In this document: positions 9,996-18,346 of the stretch, in pieces
Numbering within the stretch: position 1 is the stretch's first letter
How the letters are laid out: each line of letters starts with the position of its first letter
Assembly: GCF_000472925.1 (NCBI RefSeq)
Contig: NZ_AXAS01000014.1
Span: 62,001 to 126,000, forward strand
Reading direction: 5' to 3'
From: Bradyrhizobium sp. Ec3.3
GTDB taxonomy: Bacteria; Pseudomonadota; Alphaproteobacteria; Rhizobiales; Xanthobacteraceae
Length of the DNA stretch: 64,000 nt
Notes under the pieces: generated by a model
What the model was told of the DNA's origin: nothing
Database searches by the model: none
The model's input: the letters and a program-made list of their open reading frames with translations, nothing else
Translations under genes and position numbers: made by a program

Positions 9996-10092
9996 TGCCT
10001 CGCGCGGAAGCATCACCTCTTTCAATTTGAGCGCGTTCGGAAACTTTTAATCAATCCGGTCGAGCATCGAGCAAGAGAGCGGCAGGTGTCCT

Positions 10093-10191
10093 ATGCGCAA
10101 TCATGATCTGGTGTCGGACGGCTTTCTGGCGTTGACGGCAGGCGGCTTGGTTCTGCTCTGCTCGAGTCTGATGGCCTTGGCGTTTGCCTGA
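10093..10191 (+). CDS. 32-residue small membrane protein
   Basis: The frame MRNHDLVSDGFLALTAGG continues into a hydrophobic helix and stops with TGA at 10189. It resembles the previous miniprotein in design: a short polar N-terminus and a single transmembrane helix. A GGCAGGTG stretch precedes the ATG by about 4 bases. Function unknown. Confidence 0.5.
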   Translation: MRNHDLVSDGFLALTAGGLVLLCSSLMALAFA

Positions 10192-10392
10192 CTGTGCCTG
10201 AGCCCTGGCGTTCGCCTGAGGCGCGCCAACCTTTCCCCTTAATCATCTGCCGCGATGTTGCGGCGCAATACGCTGCCAGTCGGCACGTCCAGTATTTCCG
10301 GACTGTCTGCTTCCCTTTTAGTTGATTGAATTTCCGTCCCTCGCGCCTCGACTCAACTTTGATGAGGCCATCACCAACGAGGGTGACGAGAC

Positions 10393-10524
10393 ATGCTTGC
10401 CGAGAAATTCTTCCTGGTTCTGGAAACGCTGATCCGGACGAGCCGCACTTATCCGGACGGAAGTCCGCGTGTCGTCAGCAGTTCCCCGCACGTGCCGGTC
10501 AAGCTGCCGAGCGAGAGCAAATAG
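10393..10524 (+). CDS. 43-residue conserved small protein
   Basis: The frame starts MLAEKFFLVLETLIR and continues with YPDGSPRVVSSSPHVPVKLP. The N-terminal amphipathic helix and the proline-rich tail look like a small protein I recall as common in Bradyrhizobium genomes. A GAGGGTGACGAG segment upstream may serve as ribosome binding site. It is convergent with the gene at 10552. Function unknown. Confidence 0.5.
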   Translation: MLAEKFFLVLETLIRTSRTYPDGSPRVVSSSPHVPVKLPSESK

Positions 10525-10551
10525 CCAGCGACCCACCCGGTCTGCGCGCGC

Positions 10552-10818
10552 TCAGCGCAAGCCCAGCACCGAGCGGCGATAACCGCTGCTCTTGGCTTCG
10601 TTGAGGCAGACGAAGCTGCCATCGAACCCCTGCCCGTAGAGCTTCTGGCCCTTGGCGTAGTAGCGCCCCTTCCTGAAATCCAGCCACACCACCTTGTCCG
10701 TCGGACAATAGCGCTGCGCCTGGTCCGCGTAGCGAAATGGCGTCAGCGGCAGCGCGGCCGCTTCGGTGATCACGGCTCCGCAGAGCACGATGGTTGCAAC
10801 AGCCGCAATCGTCCGCAC
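10552..10818 (-). CDS. small exported protein of unknown function
   Basis: This 88-residue protein has a signal peptide (MRTIAAVATIVLCGAVITEA, with likely cleavage after an Ala-rich end) and a mature domain with two cysteines (RYCPTDKVVWLDF and GSFVCLNEA), which could form a disulfide in the periplasm. It reads as a member of the many small secreted proteins of Bradyrhizobium. Function unknown. Confidence 0.7.
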   Translation of the reverse strand: MRTIAAVATIVLCGAVITEAAALPLTPFRYADQAQRYCPTDKVVWLDFRKGRYYAKGQKLYGQGFDGSFVCLNEAKSSGYRRSVLGLR

Positions 10819-10976
10819 GATGTCTCCAATGATCTCAGCTGAAAATCAGCGCCGCCCGGAGGTCAGGATAGCATCATGCCGCAGGCGGCGCATGATCCCG
10901 ACGTCGCGTCTTCCGCAGGCCATCATGTCGGGCTACATCTGGCCTCCGTGCAACCGAAGCGGGGAATTGCCTGAAA

Positions 10977-11555
10977 ATGTCGAGCGAGCCTGAAACGACG
11001 AGCCAGCCCCGCCTTCCGGCCTCGCCACGCCTGCGCGCGCTGCCGATGGTCATCTTCGGCTCGCGCTGGCTGCAGCTGCCGCTCTATCTCGGGCTGATCG
11101 TCGCGCAATGCGTCTACATCGCGCTGTTCGTCAAGGAGCTCTGGCATCTGTCCTGGCACGCGCTCGACCTGACCGAGCAGCAGATCATGATGAGCGTGCT
11201 GGCGCTGATCGACGTGGTCATGATCTCGAACCTCCTGGTGATGGTGATCGTCGGCGGCTACGAGACCTTCGTCTCGCGGCTCGACCTCCAGGGCCATCCG
11301 GACGAGCCGGAATGGCTCGGCCACGTCAATGCGAGCGTGCTGAAGATCAAGCTCGCGATGGCCATCATCGGCATCTCCTCGATCGCGCTGCTGCGCACCT
11401 TCATCGAGGCCGGCAATCTCGGCTCCGGCCGCGCCAGCTTTACCGAGCAGGGCGTGATGTGGCAGGTCCTGATCCACATCACCTTCGTGGCGTCGGCGAT
11501 CGGGATTGCCTTCGTCGATCGCCTGAGCGACACGGCCGCGCGCAACCACGAATGA
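10977..11555 (+). CDS. YqhA / UPF0114 family membrane protein
   Basis: The 192-residue protein has three to four transmembrane segments: about residues 27-50, 72-93, 123-143 and 160-180. The stretches FGSRWLQLPLYLGLIVAQ and LLVMVIVGGYETFVSRLD are characteristic of the UPF0114 (YqhA) family. The inner-membrane function is not known. It lies 16 bases before a GNAT gene, so the two may form an operon. Confidence 0.88.
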   Translation: MSSEPETTSQPRLPASPRLRALPMVIFGSRWLQLPLYLGLIVAQCVYIALFVKELWHLSWHALDLTEQQIMMSVLALIDVVMISNLLVMVIVGGYETFVSRLDLQGHPDEPEWLGHVNASVLKIKLAMAIIGISSIALLRTFIEAGNLGSGRASFTEQGVMWQVLIHITFVASAIGIAFVDRLSDTAARNHE

Positions 11556-11571
11556 CGCCGGATCCACCCGC

Positions 11572-12042
11572 GTGACGGACACCGATTTCTCATTCAGGGC
11601 CGCCCGCCGCGAAGACGCGGAAACTGTTTTCAATCTCACCAAGGCGTCGATCAGCGGCCTTTCCGGAGAATCCTATTCCCGCGACCAGCTCACGAACTGG
11701 ATGGGCGACCGCACGGTGGCGTTCTACGAAGAGCTCATCGCCAGGGGACGAATGACCGTGGGCCTGCGCGATAGCAAGGTGATCGGCTTTGTCGATGCGG
11801 AGCCAGGCGAAGTCACCCGCTTGTTCATCCTGCCCGAAGCGGCGGGCACGGGACTTGGGCGGAGACTGCTGGAGATCGGGATAGCCGAGGCGAAGGTCGG
11901 CCACGAGGGGCCGATCAGGCTCGAGGCGACCATCAACGCCGAAGGCTTCTACCGCAAGCACGGCTTCAGGAGCATCAAGCGGGGCTACTTCTCCCACGGA
12001 CTCGGCGGCGAGCCGATCGAGATCGTCCACATGGAGCTGTGA
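11572..12042 (+). CDS. GNAT-family N-acetyltransferase
   Basis: This 156-residue protein starts at a GTG. Motif A of the GNAT fold, which binds acetyl-CoA, is visible as RLFILPEAAGTGLGRRLLE. The C-terminal INAEGFYRKHGFR is the usual last strand/helix (NxxxFYxxxGF). The acceptor substrate is unknown. It follows the YqhA-type gene by 16 bases. Confidence 0.88.
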   Translation: MTDTDFSFRAARREDAETVFNLTKASISGLSGESYSRDQLTNWMGDRTVAFYEELIARGRMTVGLRDSKVIGFVDAEPGEVTRLFILPEAAGTGLGRRLLEIGIAEAKVGHEGPIRLEATINAEGFYRKHGFRSIKRGYFSHGLGGEPIEIVHMEL

Positions 12043-12076
12043 CCTTCGAAAGACATCTGCACGATCGGGACGCGCC

Positions 12077-12394
12077 CTATTCGGGGCCCTTCAGCTGCTG
12101 CACGGCCTGGTGCAGGAATTCCTGGAGCTTCTGCGCAACCTGCTCGGGCGTGATTCCCTTGCCGGCGAGGTCGCCGGAGACCTTTCCCAGGACATCATCG
12201 ACCGTCCTGCTATCGAGATTGGCGGTCACGAGCTCCGTCGAGTAGCGGGTTGCGGCATCGCCGCTCAGCCCGAGCTGCTCGGCTGCCCACATGCCGAGCA
12301 GCTTGTTGGATCGGGCCGTGGCCCTGAACATGAGCTCCTCGTCGTGAACGAATTTGGCCTCAAAGCCCTGCTCGCGCTTGTCGAACGTGGTCAT
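12077..12394 (-). CDS. F1-ATPase inhibitor, zeta subunit (DUF1476)
   Basis: This 105-residue protein starts at 12394 with MTTFDKREQGFEAKFVHDEE, the start of the alphaproteobacterial zeta family (DUF1476). In Paracoccus, zeta blocks ATP hydrolysis by the F-type ATP synthase through its N-terminal inhibitory region. The helical hallmark ARSNKLLGMWAAEQLG is also present. The longer frame start at 12424 adds ten residues unlike the family. It is convergent with the GNAT gene. Confidence 0.9.
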   Translation of the reverse strand: MTTFDKREQGFEAKFVHDEELMFRATARSNKLLGMWAAEQLGLSGDAATRYSTELVTANLDSRTVDDVLGKVSGDLAGKGITPEQVAQKLQEFLHQAVQQLKGPE

Positions 12395-12629
12395 GGTCAG
12401 GCTCCCTCCCGTTACGATCGTCACCGTGCTCGCTTTGCCACCTGCTTCGAATTTCCCTGGTCGATTCGCCGGCCGAACGGTGGAACCACCGGCGCCGGTC
12501 GTCGGGGATCAGGTCATGAGCGGGATTATAGCACAGGCGCGGTGACCAGCCTGAGGCCAGCCCCGCCTGATTTACTACTCATTAAGGAGAATCGCGGTTG
12601 GCTTGTCCCCAACCACCGGGAGACAGCGC

Positions 12630-12854
12630 ATGAACAGAGAGCTGCGGGAATTCCGCCGTTTGGAGCGTGTGTGTCTGGAGCAGGCGGAGCTCTCCACCCT
12701 CGACCTCGCGCGGATCGGCCTGTTGAAGGTCGCCGCGGATTGCCGCGTCGCAGCTGAAGCAATTGAAGCCAAATCGCCGGCACGTCCGACCGCCGGCTTC
12801 ATCGCGGCGCTGAAGCAAACCCTCAGTCCCGTGCGCTCGTTCCGCCGGCACTGA
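12630..12854 (+). CDS. small helical protein of unknown function
   Basis: From the ATG at 12630 (MNRELREFRRLERVCLEQAE) the frame encodes 74 residues, almost entirely alpha-helical, with a moderately conserved-looking middle (LARIGLLKVAADCRVAAEAI). A strong intrinsic terminator follows 37 bases after the stop, which supports a real short transcript. Function unknown. Confidence 0.65.
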   Translation: MNRELREFRRLERVCLEQAELSTLDLARIGLLKVAADCRVAAEAIEAKSPARPTAGFIAALKQTLSPVRSFRRH

Positions 12855-12891
12855 ACAAAACCCCCTCGCCTGAAGGTCAGCCCATGCAAAA

Positions 12892-12928
12892 ACACCCCCG
12901 GCATGTGACTGCCGGGGGTGTGTTTTTT
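12892..12928 (+). terminator. strong intrinsic terminator
   Basis: An 11-base perfect stem (12892-12902 with 12911-12921) with an 8-base loop is followed by TTTTTT (12923-12928). Upstream A-rich bases make it partly bidirectional. It ends the transcript of the small helical gene at 12630. Confidence 0.92.
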
Positions 12929-12984
12929 AAATAATGGATAGGTAAAGCAATGCGGGATCTGTAGCAGGCGATCGGCATTGCGGA

Positions 12985-13000
12985 TGTGAAGCAGTTCACA
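12985..13000. promoter_or_regulatory. CRP-type palindrome TGTGA-N6-TCACA
   Basis: The 16-base palindrome TGTGAAGCAGTTCACA matches the CRP/FNR-superfamily consensus half sites exactly. It lies about 140 bases upstream of the DUF3551 gene. A second copy with the same arms occurs at 35786. Binding by a CRP-like regulator is inferred. Confidence 0.45.
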
Positions 13001-13140
13001 AATGGCGAGAAAAAATGCGCCTGGGTGGACCGACGGGCCTTTCGGCCTAATCCTCAACACGCTTGATCGCGTTGAAGCGGCGCGTGCAACGATTCGAGGT
13101 CTTGCCCGCCGCCGAAGGCCCTACGACAGGAGATATGATC

Positions 13141-13419
13141 ATGCGCACGACGCTAGCCATCTTGGCGCTGCTGGCCGCGGCAACGGCCGCTCACGCAGGC
13201 TCCGCCCTTCCCGCCTCCTACGACTACCCCTGGTGCGTCTTTGGCGAGGAGCTCGGCTGGTCCGGCGACTGCTCGTATGAAACGAGGGCGCAGTGCCTGG
13301 CGTCCGCCTCGGGGCGCTGGAACACCTATTGCGATCTGAATCCGCGCGCCCGGTTCAGGCAGCAGCAGACCGGACAGCCGCCGGGCGTGCCGCAGCCCCG
13401 GGGGTACCGCAGGCAGTGA
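13141..13419 (+). CDS. DUF3551 small secreted protein
   Basis: Two close ATGs are available (13135 and 13141). AGGAGA ends about 8 bases before the second, so 13141 is preferred. The 92-residue product has a clear signal peptide (TTLAILALLAAATAAHA) and a mature domain with four cysteines, including YPWCVFGEE, GDCSYE, AQCLAS and NTYCDLNP. This Cys spacing and the YPWC segment are typical of DUF3551, a family abundant in Bradyrhizobium. Two disulfides are likely; function unknown. Confidence 0.82.
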   Translation: MRTTLAILALLAAATAAHAGSALPASYDYPWCVFGEELGWSGDCSYETRAQCLASASGRWNTYCDLNPRARFRQQQTGQPPGVPQPRGYRRQ

Positions 13420-13753
13420 AGCTTCCGCCCGGCGCACACCGATCAGATCATCTGCGTCGAAAAACAGCCGCGGGCCGGCACGGGACACGGCCGAACAAAA
13501 GTCTCGAAAACAACCCCATGCAAAGTAGCCGGGGCATCGCCGGCAAGGATTGCCTCAGCGACGCCCGCGATTGACACGTCGGGCAAATCACCAACATCGG
13601 GCCTGGCCGCACGCGTCACCAGCTTGTCCTGGCGCAATTCCTGGCGCGATCGTGAGGATCGCCTGGCCGATATTCCTCACGCTGCCGTCATAAATCCGCA
13701 ATCTTGCGGCGATCTGCCCCTTCCACAACGCTGGGACAACACTGGGGTAAGTG
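13420..13753. other. intergenic region without a convincing gene
   Basis: Reading frames here are short and have poor composition. No strong repeat, terminator or RNA gene was seen. Confidence 0.4.
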
Positions 13754-13921
13754 ATGAGCCAACGCACACAACCAGGAACGGCGCCACGTGATCGCATTTT
13801 GGAAGCGGCTCGAAGGGAACTCACTGAATTCGAGCGACGAGAGATCGAATTTCGCAAGAAGGATCGCGAAGAACGCGCCGCCGAGCTACGGCTCCCCTTG
13901 AAGGAAATCAAAGTCCACTGA
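13754..13921 (+). CDS. 55-residue charged helical protein
   Basis: The ATG at 13754 is preceded by GGGGTAAGTG. The product (MSQRTQPGTAPRDRILEAAR and onward) is rich in Arg and Glu with a REIEFRKKDREERAAELR coiled-coil-like helix. The frame is clean and charge-patterned, which makes a real small protein plausible. Function unknown. Confidence 0.4.
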   Translation: MSQRTQPGTAPRDRILEAARRELTEFERREIEFRKKDREERAAELRLPLKEIKVH

Positions 13922-14027
13922 CCTTGAAGACTGAGTGCGAGGATCACCTCGCGGTTGGAAGCTGAAAGACGCTTGAATAGCTCAGGCGGCTTGTTGGCGC
14001 CGGCAGCGAATAGGGAAACGCGACAGC

Positions 14028-14117
14028 ATGCACAATGTCTTCCTCGGCATCACCTTCGTTGGAGTCGTCGTGGTCGTCTTTACCGCTCTCGTCGCCCTTG
14101 AAAGGATGATCGGGTAG
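14028..14117 (+). CDS. 29-residue single-helix membrane protein
   Basis: The frame MHNVFLGITFVGVVVVVFTA followed by LVALERMIG is a single hydrophobic helix with a basic end. It belongs to the same class of miniproteins as those at 9906 and 10093. Function unknown. Confidence 0.4.
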   Translation: MHNVFLGITFVGVVVVVFTALVALERMIG

Positions 14118-14162
14118 TTTCTGCCGCATTGTGGCAAAGGGGGCGTTGGCCGAAGGCTCCCC

Positions 14163-14402
14163 TCAGCGCGAGGCTTTCTCTCGCGCAGCATTCAGATCAG
14201 CCTTTATTCCTGCGACCGCCGCTCCATTGGCGGGCTCTCGATTTGGGGGCGGCTCGTTGAGGTCGCGGGCCCATGGCGCACCCGATGACGCGCCCGATCG
14301 GGCCGCCGGCCTCGCTTGGTCGGAATTCACGCAAGCAGAGACAAGTACACCAACAAGGGTCAGCGAACCTGCCCATCTCATCAGCCGGATGCGCATGCGC
14401 AT
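14163..14402 (-). CDS. small lipoprotein
   Basis: This 79-residue product has an N-terminal MRMRIRLMRWAGSLTLVGVL run ending in the lipobox LVSAC, so it is probably lipidated at Cys24. The mature part is short, Pro/Ala-rich and probably unstructured. Several Met residues near the N-terminus leave the exact start uncertain. Function unknown. Confidence 0.6.
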   Translation of the reverse strand: MRMRIRLMRWAGSLTLVGVLVSACVNSDQARPAARSGASSGAPWARDLNEPPPNREPANGAAVAGIKADLNAAREKASR

Positions 14403-14607
14403 TAAACCGGTTGCCCCAAGAATCGATCCTCGAAATCGATCCGCGGTTCACAATCACTGATCGGGGAATTCTCAGGCTCCCAGACTGCGATCGTGATTTC
14501 GGCGTCCGGCACGTCCGTCGCTCCGTTGCTACTTTTACGACGCCTTGTGGCCGCTCCAAGGTTGAGGGACACTGTTCTCATTTCAGGCAGTCATTTGGGG
14601 GCAGGTC

Positions 14608-14763
14608 ATGCCCAAGATTCTGGAAGACCTATTGTGGTGCGCGGCCCTGGCGACATGGCTCATGCTTCTCTGCGGCTTCGCCGTCGCGGCGTTGCGGCCT
14701 CTCGCCAAGACCATTCGCCGGCAACTCGAGATGAGGCTGAGGTCGAAAGAGAAGCGGAGCTGA
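14608..14763 (+). CDS. 51-residue membrane protein with basic tail
   Basis: The ATG at 14608 follows a GGGGGCAGG ribosome-binding-like stretch. The peptide MPKILEDLLWCAALATWLML has one transmembrane helix (about residues 6-30) and a strongly basic tail (RRQLEMRLRSKEKRS), a positive-inside arrangement. Function unknown. Confidence 0.5.
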   Translation: MPKILEDLLWCAALATWLMLLCGFAVAALRPLAKTIRRQLEMRLRSKEKRS

Positions 14764-14930
14764 GCAGCGACGCTTCGGCCAAATCCGCTGTCGTCGGTTC
14801 GCTGCGGGCGCAGTCAAGATGTGACGCGCATCAAGAACGTGGCAGGCCTGCGTTGCCGCCCTGCCCGCCCCCGGAACTATTTACAGATGCTGGACATTTC
14901 AGCTTACGGGCAGGCTCTTGGAGCTTTGGA

Positions 14931-15167
14931 ATGGGTATGCTCGACCCTGGTCGCTTTCTGATCTCGTGTCCGCAATGCGAGGCCTGGCCGATGTCGGCCA
15001 GTCTCAAGCACGCAAGCTGGTCGAGCCGACCGCATGAGGTGAAGTTCGTCTGTCCGAAGTGCCGCCGTCAGGAAACCGCCATCATCTCGGCTTCCGGCGA
15101 GTTGACGCCGATCAAGCCGCGCGCCGCGCCGGCCCTGGCAGCGCAGCCGAAAGGCCGTGTCGTTTGA
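14931..15167 (+). CDS. zinc-ribbon small protein
   Basis: The ATG at 14931 has GGAG about 8 bases upstream. The 78-residue product has two CxxC knuckles, LISCPQCEAW and FVCPKCRRQE, about 30 residues apart, forming a probable zinc ribbon. The C-terminal tail is Pro/Ala-rich. A related pair of knuckles occurs in the gene at 17957. A DNA- or protein-binding role is possible; none is proven. Confidence 0.65.
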   Translation: MGMLDPGRFLISCPQCEAWPMSASLKHASWSSRPHEVKFVCPKCRRQETAIISASGELTPIKPRAAPALAAQPKGRVV

Positions 15168-15512
15168 TTGTGGTGTGAGTTACGACAAGCGAGACAGGCG
15201 CGATGATCGAGGCCACCTCGGGTACGGCCTAAAATGGTGTCAGGAGCGGGAGTTCTTGACGCCGTCACGAACGAATTAAAGCCTCTCGATTCACCTATGT
15301 GCTCGCCGGAACCAGGCCTCCAGGGAAAACTAGGAAATCCGGGGGCTGAGCTTTTTCATTTCATAATTTCTGTGAAGCCCGGGAAGGCCGCTGATCGTGA
15401 CAGCGGCCTTGCTTCTGGAACGCACAGATGGAGTTAGGACGAGGCGGCAATTGGCGCCGCAGCTTCGCTCCGTTTCCAAATCGGGGGCTAACCTCGTTTG
15501 TTAGAGCGTTGA
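15168..15512. other. intergenic region with a terminator
   Basis: These 345 bases hold no convincing gene. The hairpin at 15384-15410 is annotated separately. Confidence 0.4.
15384..15416 (+). terminator. intrinsic-like terminator
   Basis: A 10-base perfect stem (15384-15393 with 15401-15410) with a 7-base loop is followed by GCTTCT. The T-tract is weak. The AAGGCCGC stem start is a form often seen at gene ends in Bradyrhizobium. It could end the zinc-ribbon transcript. Confidence 0.5.
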
Positions 15513-15704
15513 ATGATGCCAGAAACCGCGCAGTTGCCAACATTCGATAATACGGTGCACGCATCCGCTGATAAGGCCCAAGAGAACCCGCAGGATCGTG
15601 TGTTCGGATTTTTGCTATTGACCACCTTGCTGACGACGACGGGCGTTTGGGTCTACTTTCTCGCACGCATCTTCTGGGCTGCTGCCGTATGGATCATGAG
15701 CTAA
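15513..15704 (+). CDS. small membrane protein
   Basis: The 63-residue frame has a polar N-terminus (MMPETAQLPTFDNTVHASAD) and a C-terminal transmembrane segment (FGFLLLTTLLTTTGVWVYFL and onward), giving a tail-anchored layout. Function unknown. Confidence 0.45.
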   Translation: MMPETAQLPTFDNTVHASADKAQENPQDRVFGFLLLTTLLTTTGVWVYFLARIFWAAAVWIMS

Positions 15705-15749
15705 TTTCGGCCCTGCGCCTTCTGATGACAGCCGCCGGCTAATCCGGTC

Positions 15750-15932
15750 CTACTCTTCCTGGTGCGGGAGTGGGATAGGCTTGTAATTCTGGCGACCCAG
15801 GAACGTGTCCTGACCGGCGGATTCTTCAAGGATCCTGAGCGACTTGGTCACGACCTTTCCGATATGCAGCCTATGATTGGCAATCTCGACTGCCAGGTTT
15901 TCGCAGCGATATGTGACCCGGTCCTTTTTCAT
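15750..15932 (-). CDS. 60-residue conserved-looking small protein
   Basis: MKKDRVTYRCENLAVEIANH and the following LHIGKVVTKSLRILEE look like a compact beta/alpha domain, and the C-terminus is Pro-rich (YKPIPLPHQEE). The composition is coding-like on this strand only. Function unknown. Confidence 0.5.
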   Translation of the reverse strand: MKKDRVTYRCENLAVEIANHRLHIGKVVTKSLRILEESAGQDTFLGRQNYKPIPLPHQEE

Positions 15933-15960
15933 CGTCCGACCTCAGAATTAGGACACTGCC

Positions 15961-15999
15961 GAAAAACGGCCCCGGCACCACCTACAATGCCGGGGCCGT
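15961..15999 (-). terminator. strong intrinsic terminator (leftward)
   Basis: A 12-base perfect stem (15966-15977 with 15988-15999) is followed, when read leftward, by a T-run (the A-run at 15962-15966). It sits upstream of the small leftward gene at 15750, so it would insulate that gene from transcription entering from the right. No leftward gene is seen immediately to its right. Confidence 0.75.
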
Positions 16000-16626
16000 C
16001 AGAGTTTGCTTGACGGTATTGTGGGCCAAGCGGAGCGAGCCTAGATCGGTGCGGTATTTTGTTATGTCCAATTTTGTACTGAGGAACCGATTTGAAATTT
16101 GCCGACTTTTCCCGATTTGATTTGCGTTGACGGACCCCGGTCGCCTTTTCCAGCCGGGCAGACATTTGAGTTCCCGATCTGTTGTCGTACCGGGGCTTAT
16201 TTCAACATGGAATTAGCTCAGCGCTTTCGAACCGAGGCCGCTTGTGCCGATAACAAAGAATGGCCCCAGCCGTTGGCGGCAAAGTGAGGCCTGCGGTCGG
16301 CTCCAGTCTGTTTACCGAGGGGAACTCAAGTGACCGGAACACGGTCAAGACCATGCGAAATTGCCGCGTATTCCCGACTCGGGTAATCCAGCGATGGAGC
16401 GCGAGCTCTGATCGCCGGCCACGGCAAATGCCGCACGGTATGCGCGATGGGACTACTCCTAAAGAAGTAACGTGGCACCTCCGGTTGGAGATGCCAGCAT
16501 CCAGCCGCCGTTGCGAGGACTACATCGGAACACGTCCGCATTTACCGCAGGTTGCAAGAATCCCGGACGGGATGTATTTTTGTCGCGTTATCGAACCATG
16601 AATATTTATCAATTCGGATTTATAGC
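16000..16626. other. intergenic region without a convincing gene
   Basis: Several short frames exist, such as 16260-16601 and 16099-16287 on the plus strand, but their translations lack recognisable domains, signal peptides or consistent composition. The region may be decayed sequence. Confidence 0.4.
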
Positions 16627-16824
16627 ATGGTTGCTCAAACGACCTTTGTGGTTGGCACTCGCGTCAAGATAAGCCAGCTCGGTGCCCTTCAGTGCCCCGA
16701 TCTGGCTAACAAGACCGGCACGGTCGTCGAAGTCAGTCTTCGTACCACCGGCATCACCGTACTGTTTGATGGCGGGGCAAGACCAACTTGCCTCCACCAG
16801 GACTACTTGTCTCCTCTGGGGTGA
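16627..16824 (+). CDS. 65-residue SH3/KOW-like small protein
   Basis: From the ATG at 16627 (MVAQTTFVVGTRVKISQLGA) the sequence alternates hydrophobic and polar residues as in a small beta-barrel. It includes a KOW-like GTRVKI ... NKTGTVVEVSLR ... ITVLFDGG pattern, as found in domains that bind RNA or ribosomal partners. Two cysteines are present. No neighbour clarifies its role. Confidence 0.5.
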   Translation: MVAQTTFVVGTRVKISQLGALQCPDLANKTGTVVEVSLRTTGITVLFDGGARPTCLHQDYLSPLG

Positions 16825-16939
16825 CAGGCATGCGCGGCCTTCGCCGACGGCGCATCATGTGCGATCGGCGGCGGCTGGCCACGAAACATTGTTGGTGCTC
16901 AGCCGTAATTTTGTGTTTTCCCCGCGGTCGTCCGCAGGG

Positions 16940-17233
16940 TCATAACGGCCGTGGCAACAACAGGATCAGCAGCAGCGCCAAGGTAAAATCCAAAGCGAGT
17001 GCGAAGCTGATGCGATCGGCCAACATGGAGACGATGTTTCTGAGCGACGTGATTGGCTGCTGCCCCAACCGACTGTCATCCCTGGCATGTGAAACGTTTG
17101 GCCGCGGAGGCCCGAGATATGGCGCATATGCCAAATATTCGGCATATCGTCTGCGTGAGACGACTTCGCGGGTGCCGTAGCCTACGGCAAAACCCAATCC
17201 GACGGCCGCGAACAGAATTGCCAAACCGAGCAT
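16940..17233 (-). CDS. small membrane protein with two hydrophobic segments
   Basis: The ATG at 17233 gives a 97-residue product. An N-terminal helix (MLGLAILFAAVGLGFAVGYG) and a C-terminal helix (LALDFTLALLLILLLP) flank a hydrophilic loop with RRRYAEYLAYAPYLGPPRP. The first half looks like a small protein I recall from bradyrhizobia; the second helix may be an extension. Function unknown. Confidence 0.5.
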   Translation of the reverse strand: MLGLAILFAAVGLGFAVGYGTREVVSRRRYAEYLAYAPYLGPPRPNVSHARDDSRLGQQPITSLRNIVSMLADRISFALALDFTLALLLILLLPRPL

Positions 17234-17648
17234 AGAATTACTACTCCCGCTGCCCTCACTTCGGTCGTCGTTAACCCGGTTTGGTCGAATTCGATCCTCA
17301 GCGGAGCCGGTTCCCCGCCAGCCTTTCCCCACGACCCGCAGTAGCCCGCGGCCATTGCGAGCCTCCCAAAAATCGATAATTTGCGAGGTACTTCGGAAGC
17401 CGCCTTGATCGCGGCATGCCTCGCCCAGTCCGACGTCATCCTTTTACCCACGCTGACGGTCGGCCTGTGAAGATCAGCCTCGGCCAGATGTCCGCGATCA
17501 GCGTGGGCGGCGGGACCGTACCCATTAAGAGCATTGATCTCCCTCAAAAGAACCGCCGTCCGGATTCCACAGCCGGTCTATTTATCGAGTCGCTGACGTT
17601 GGCGGACTGAGACCGCGCGCTCTCGCTACCGTCTCTTGGAGGGGAGCC
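17234..17648. other. intergenic region without a convincing gene
   Basis: Frames on both strands (for example 17182-17547 minus and 17416-17610 plus) lack recognisable features. The promoter for the DUF6894 gene should be near the right end, where GGAGGGGAGCC precedes its start. Confidence 0.4.
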
Positions 17649-17654
17649 GTGCGG

Positions 17655-17939
17655 ATGACCCGCTTCTTCTTCCACGCCCACGGTGGCATTTCCGTCTTCG
17701 ATGACGTCGGGCTGGAGCTTCCGGACGTCGCCGCCGCGCAATTGGTAGCGATCGAAGTGTGCAGGAATATTCTCAACGAAGGACCGGAGGGACCATTTTG
17801 GCAGGACCTCAACTGGCGCGTCGAGGTTACCGACGGGCCCGGGATCTGCGGGCAGACTTTCCTTGTCGTTCAGTTTTCAGTTACGCGCACAGCGATCACC
17901 CCTGACGCGGCGGCCGGCAGCAGTTTGGGATCAATGTGA
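17655..17939 (+). CDS. DUF6894-like protein
   Basis: The 94-residue product starts MTRFFFHAHGGISVFDDVGL and continues with ELPDVAAAQLVAIEV. This RFFFH...DDxGxELPD pattern is typical of the DUF6894 family, which is very common in Bradyrhizobium and Methylobacterium. An alternative start lies six bases upstream at 17649. Function unknown; the family is often linked to stress-related small genes. Confidence 0.72.
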   Translation: MTRFFFHAHGGISVFDDVGLELPDVAAAQLVAIEVCRNILNEGPEGPFWQDLNWRVEVTDGPGICGQTFLVVQFSVTRTAITPDAAAGSSLGSM

Positions 17940-17956
17940 GAATCGTAGCCGTCCGG

Positions 17957-18166
17957 CTAGTGAGCGCGAACTTTAGCCGTGCCGTGGCTCGAGGCACACG
18001 CGCGGTGAGCTATTCCTTCGAAACGCCAGAAAGTGACAGAGTCAGTCGCTCCGCAGCGATCGCACGTCAATCGCTCCTCGCCGAGCATGTAGCGTCCGCG
18101 GTTCGTGGGAGTGGCATTTTTGCAAGATGGACAAACCAACAAAAAATTGCGCATGCGCCAGCGCAT
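17957..18166 (-). CDS. zinc-ribbon small protein
   Basis: From the ATG at 18166 the 69-residue product carries LVCPSCKNATPTNRG and LTCDRCGATDSVTFW, two CxxC knuckles about 25 residues apart. It probably folds as a zinc ribbon. The open frame extends further upstream without similarity. It is convergent with the DUF6894 gene. Confidence 0.5.
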   Translation of the reverse strand: MRWRMRNFLLVCPSCKNATPTNRGRYMLGEERLTCDRCGATDSVTFWRFEGIAHRACASSHGTAKVRAH

Positions 18167-18346
18167 CACCAGACTATCCAACACCTTCGAACGCCCCTTC
18201 GTGAGTTCAGGTATCTCGCACAGGTGGAGATTAGCGGACCTTTGCACGTCTGAATGTTCGATTGCGAACACAGGAACCGCGATTGCCATAGGCATAGTGG
18301 CGTCCTGTCCGGCAGGTGTTAGGCTGGGCACAACTGCGAGAGAGCC

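Noticed and set aside
12575..13060. 161-codon minus-strand frame
   Set aside because: It runs through an intrinsic terminator and is antisense to the helical gene at 12630.
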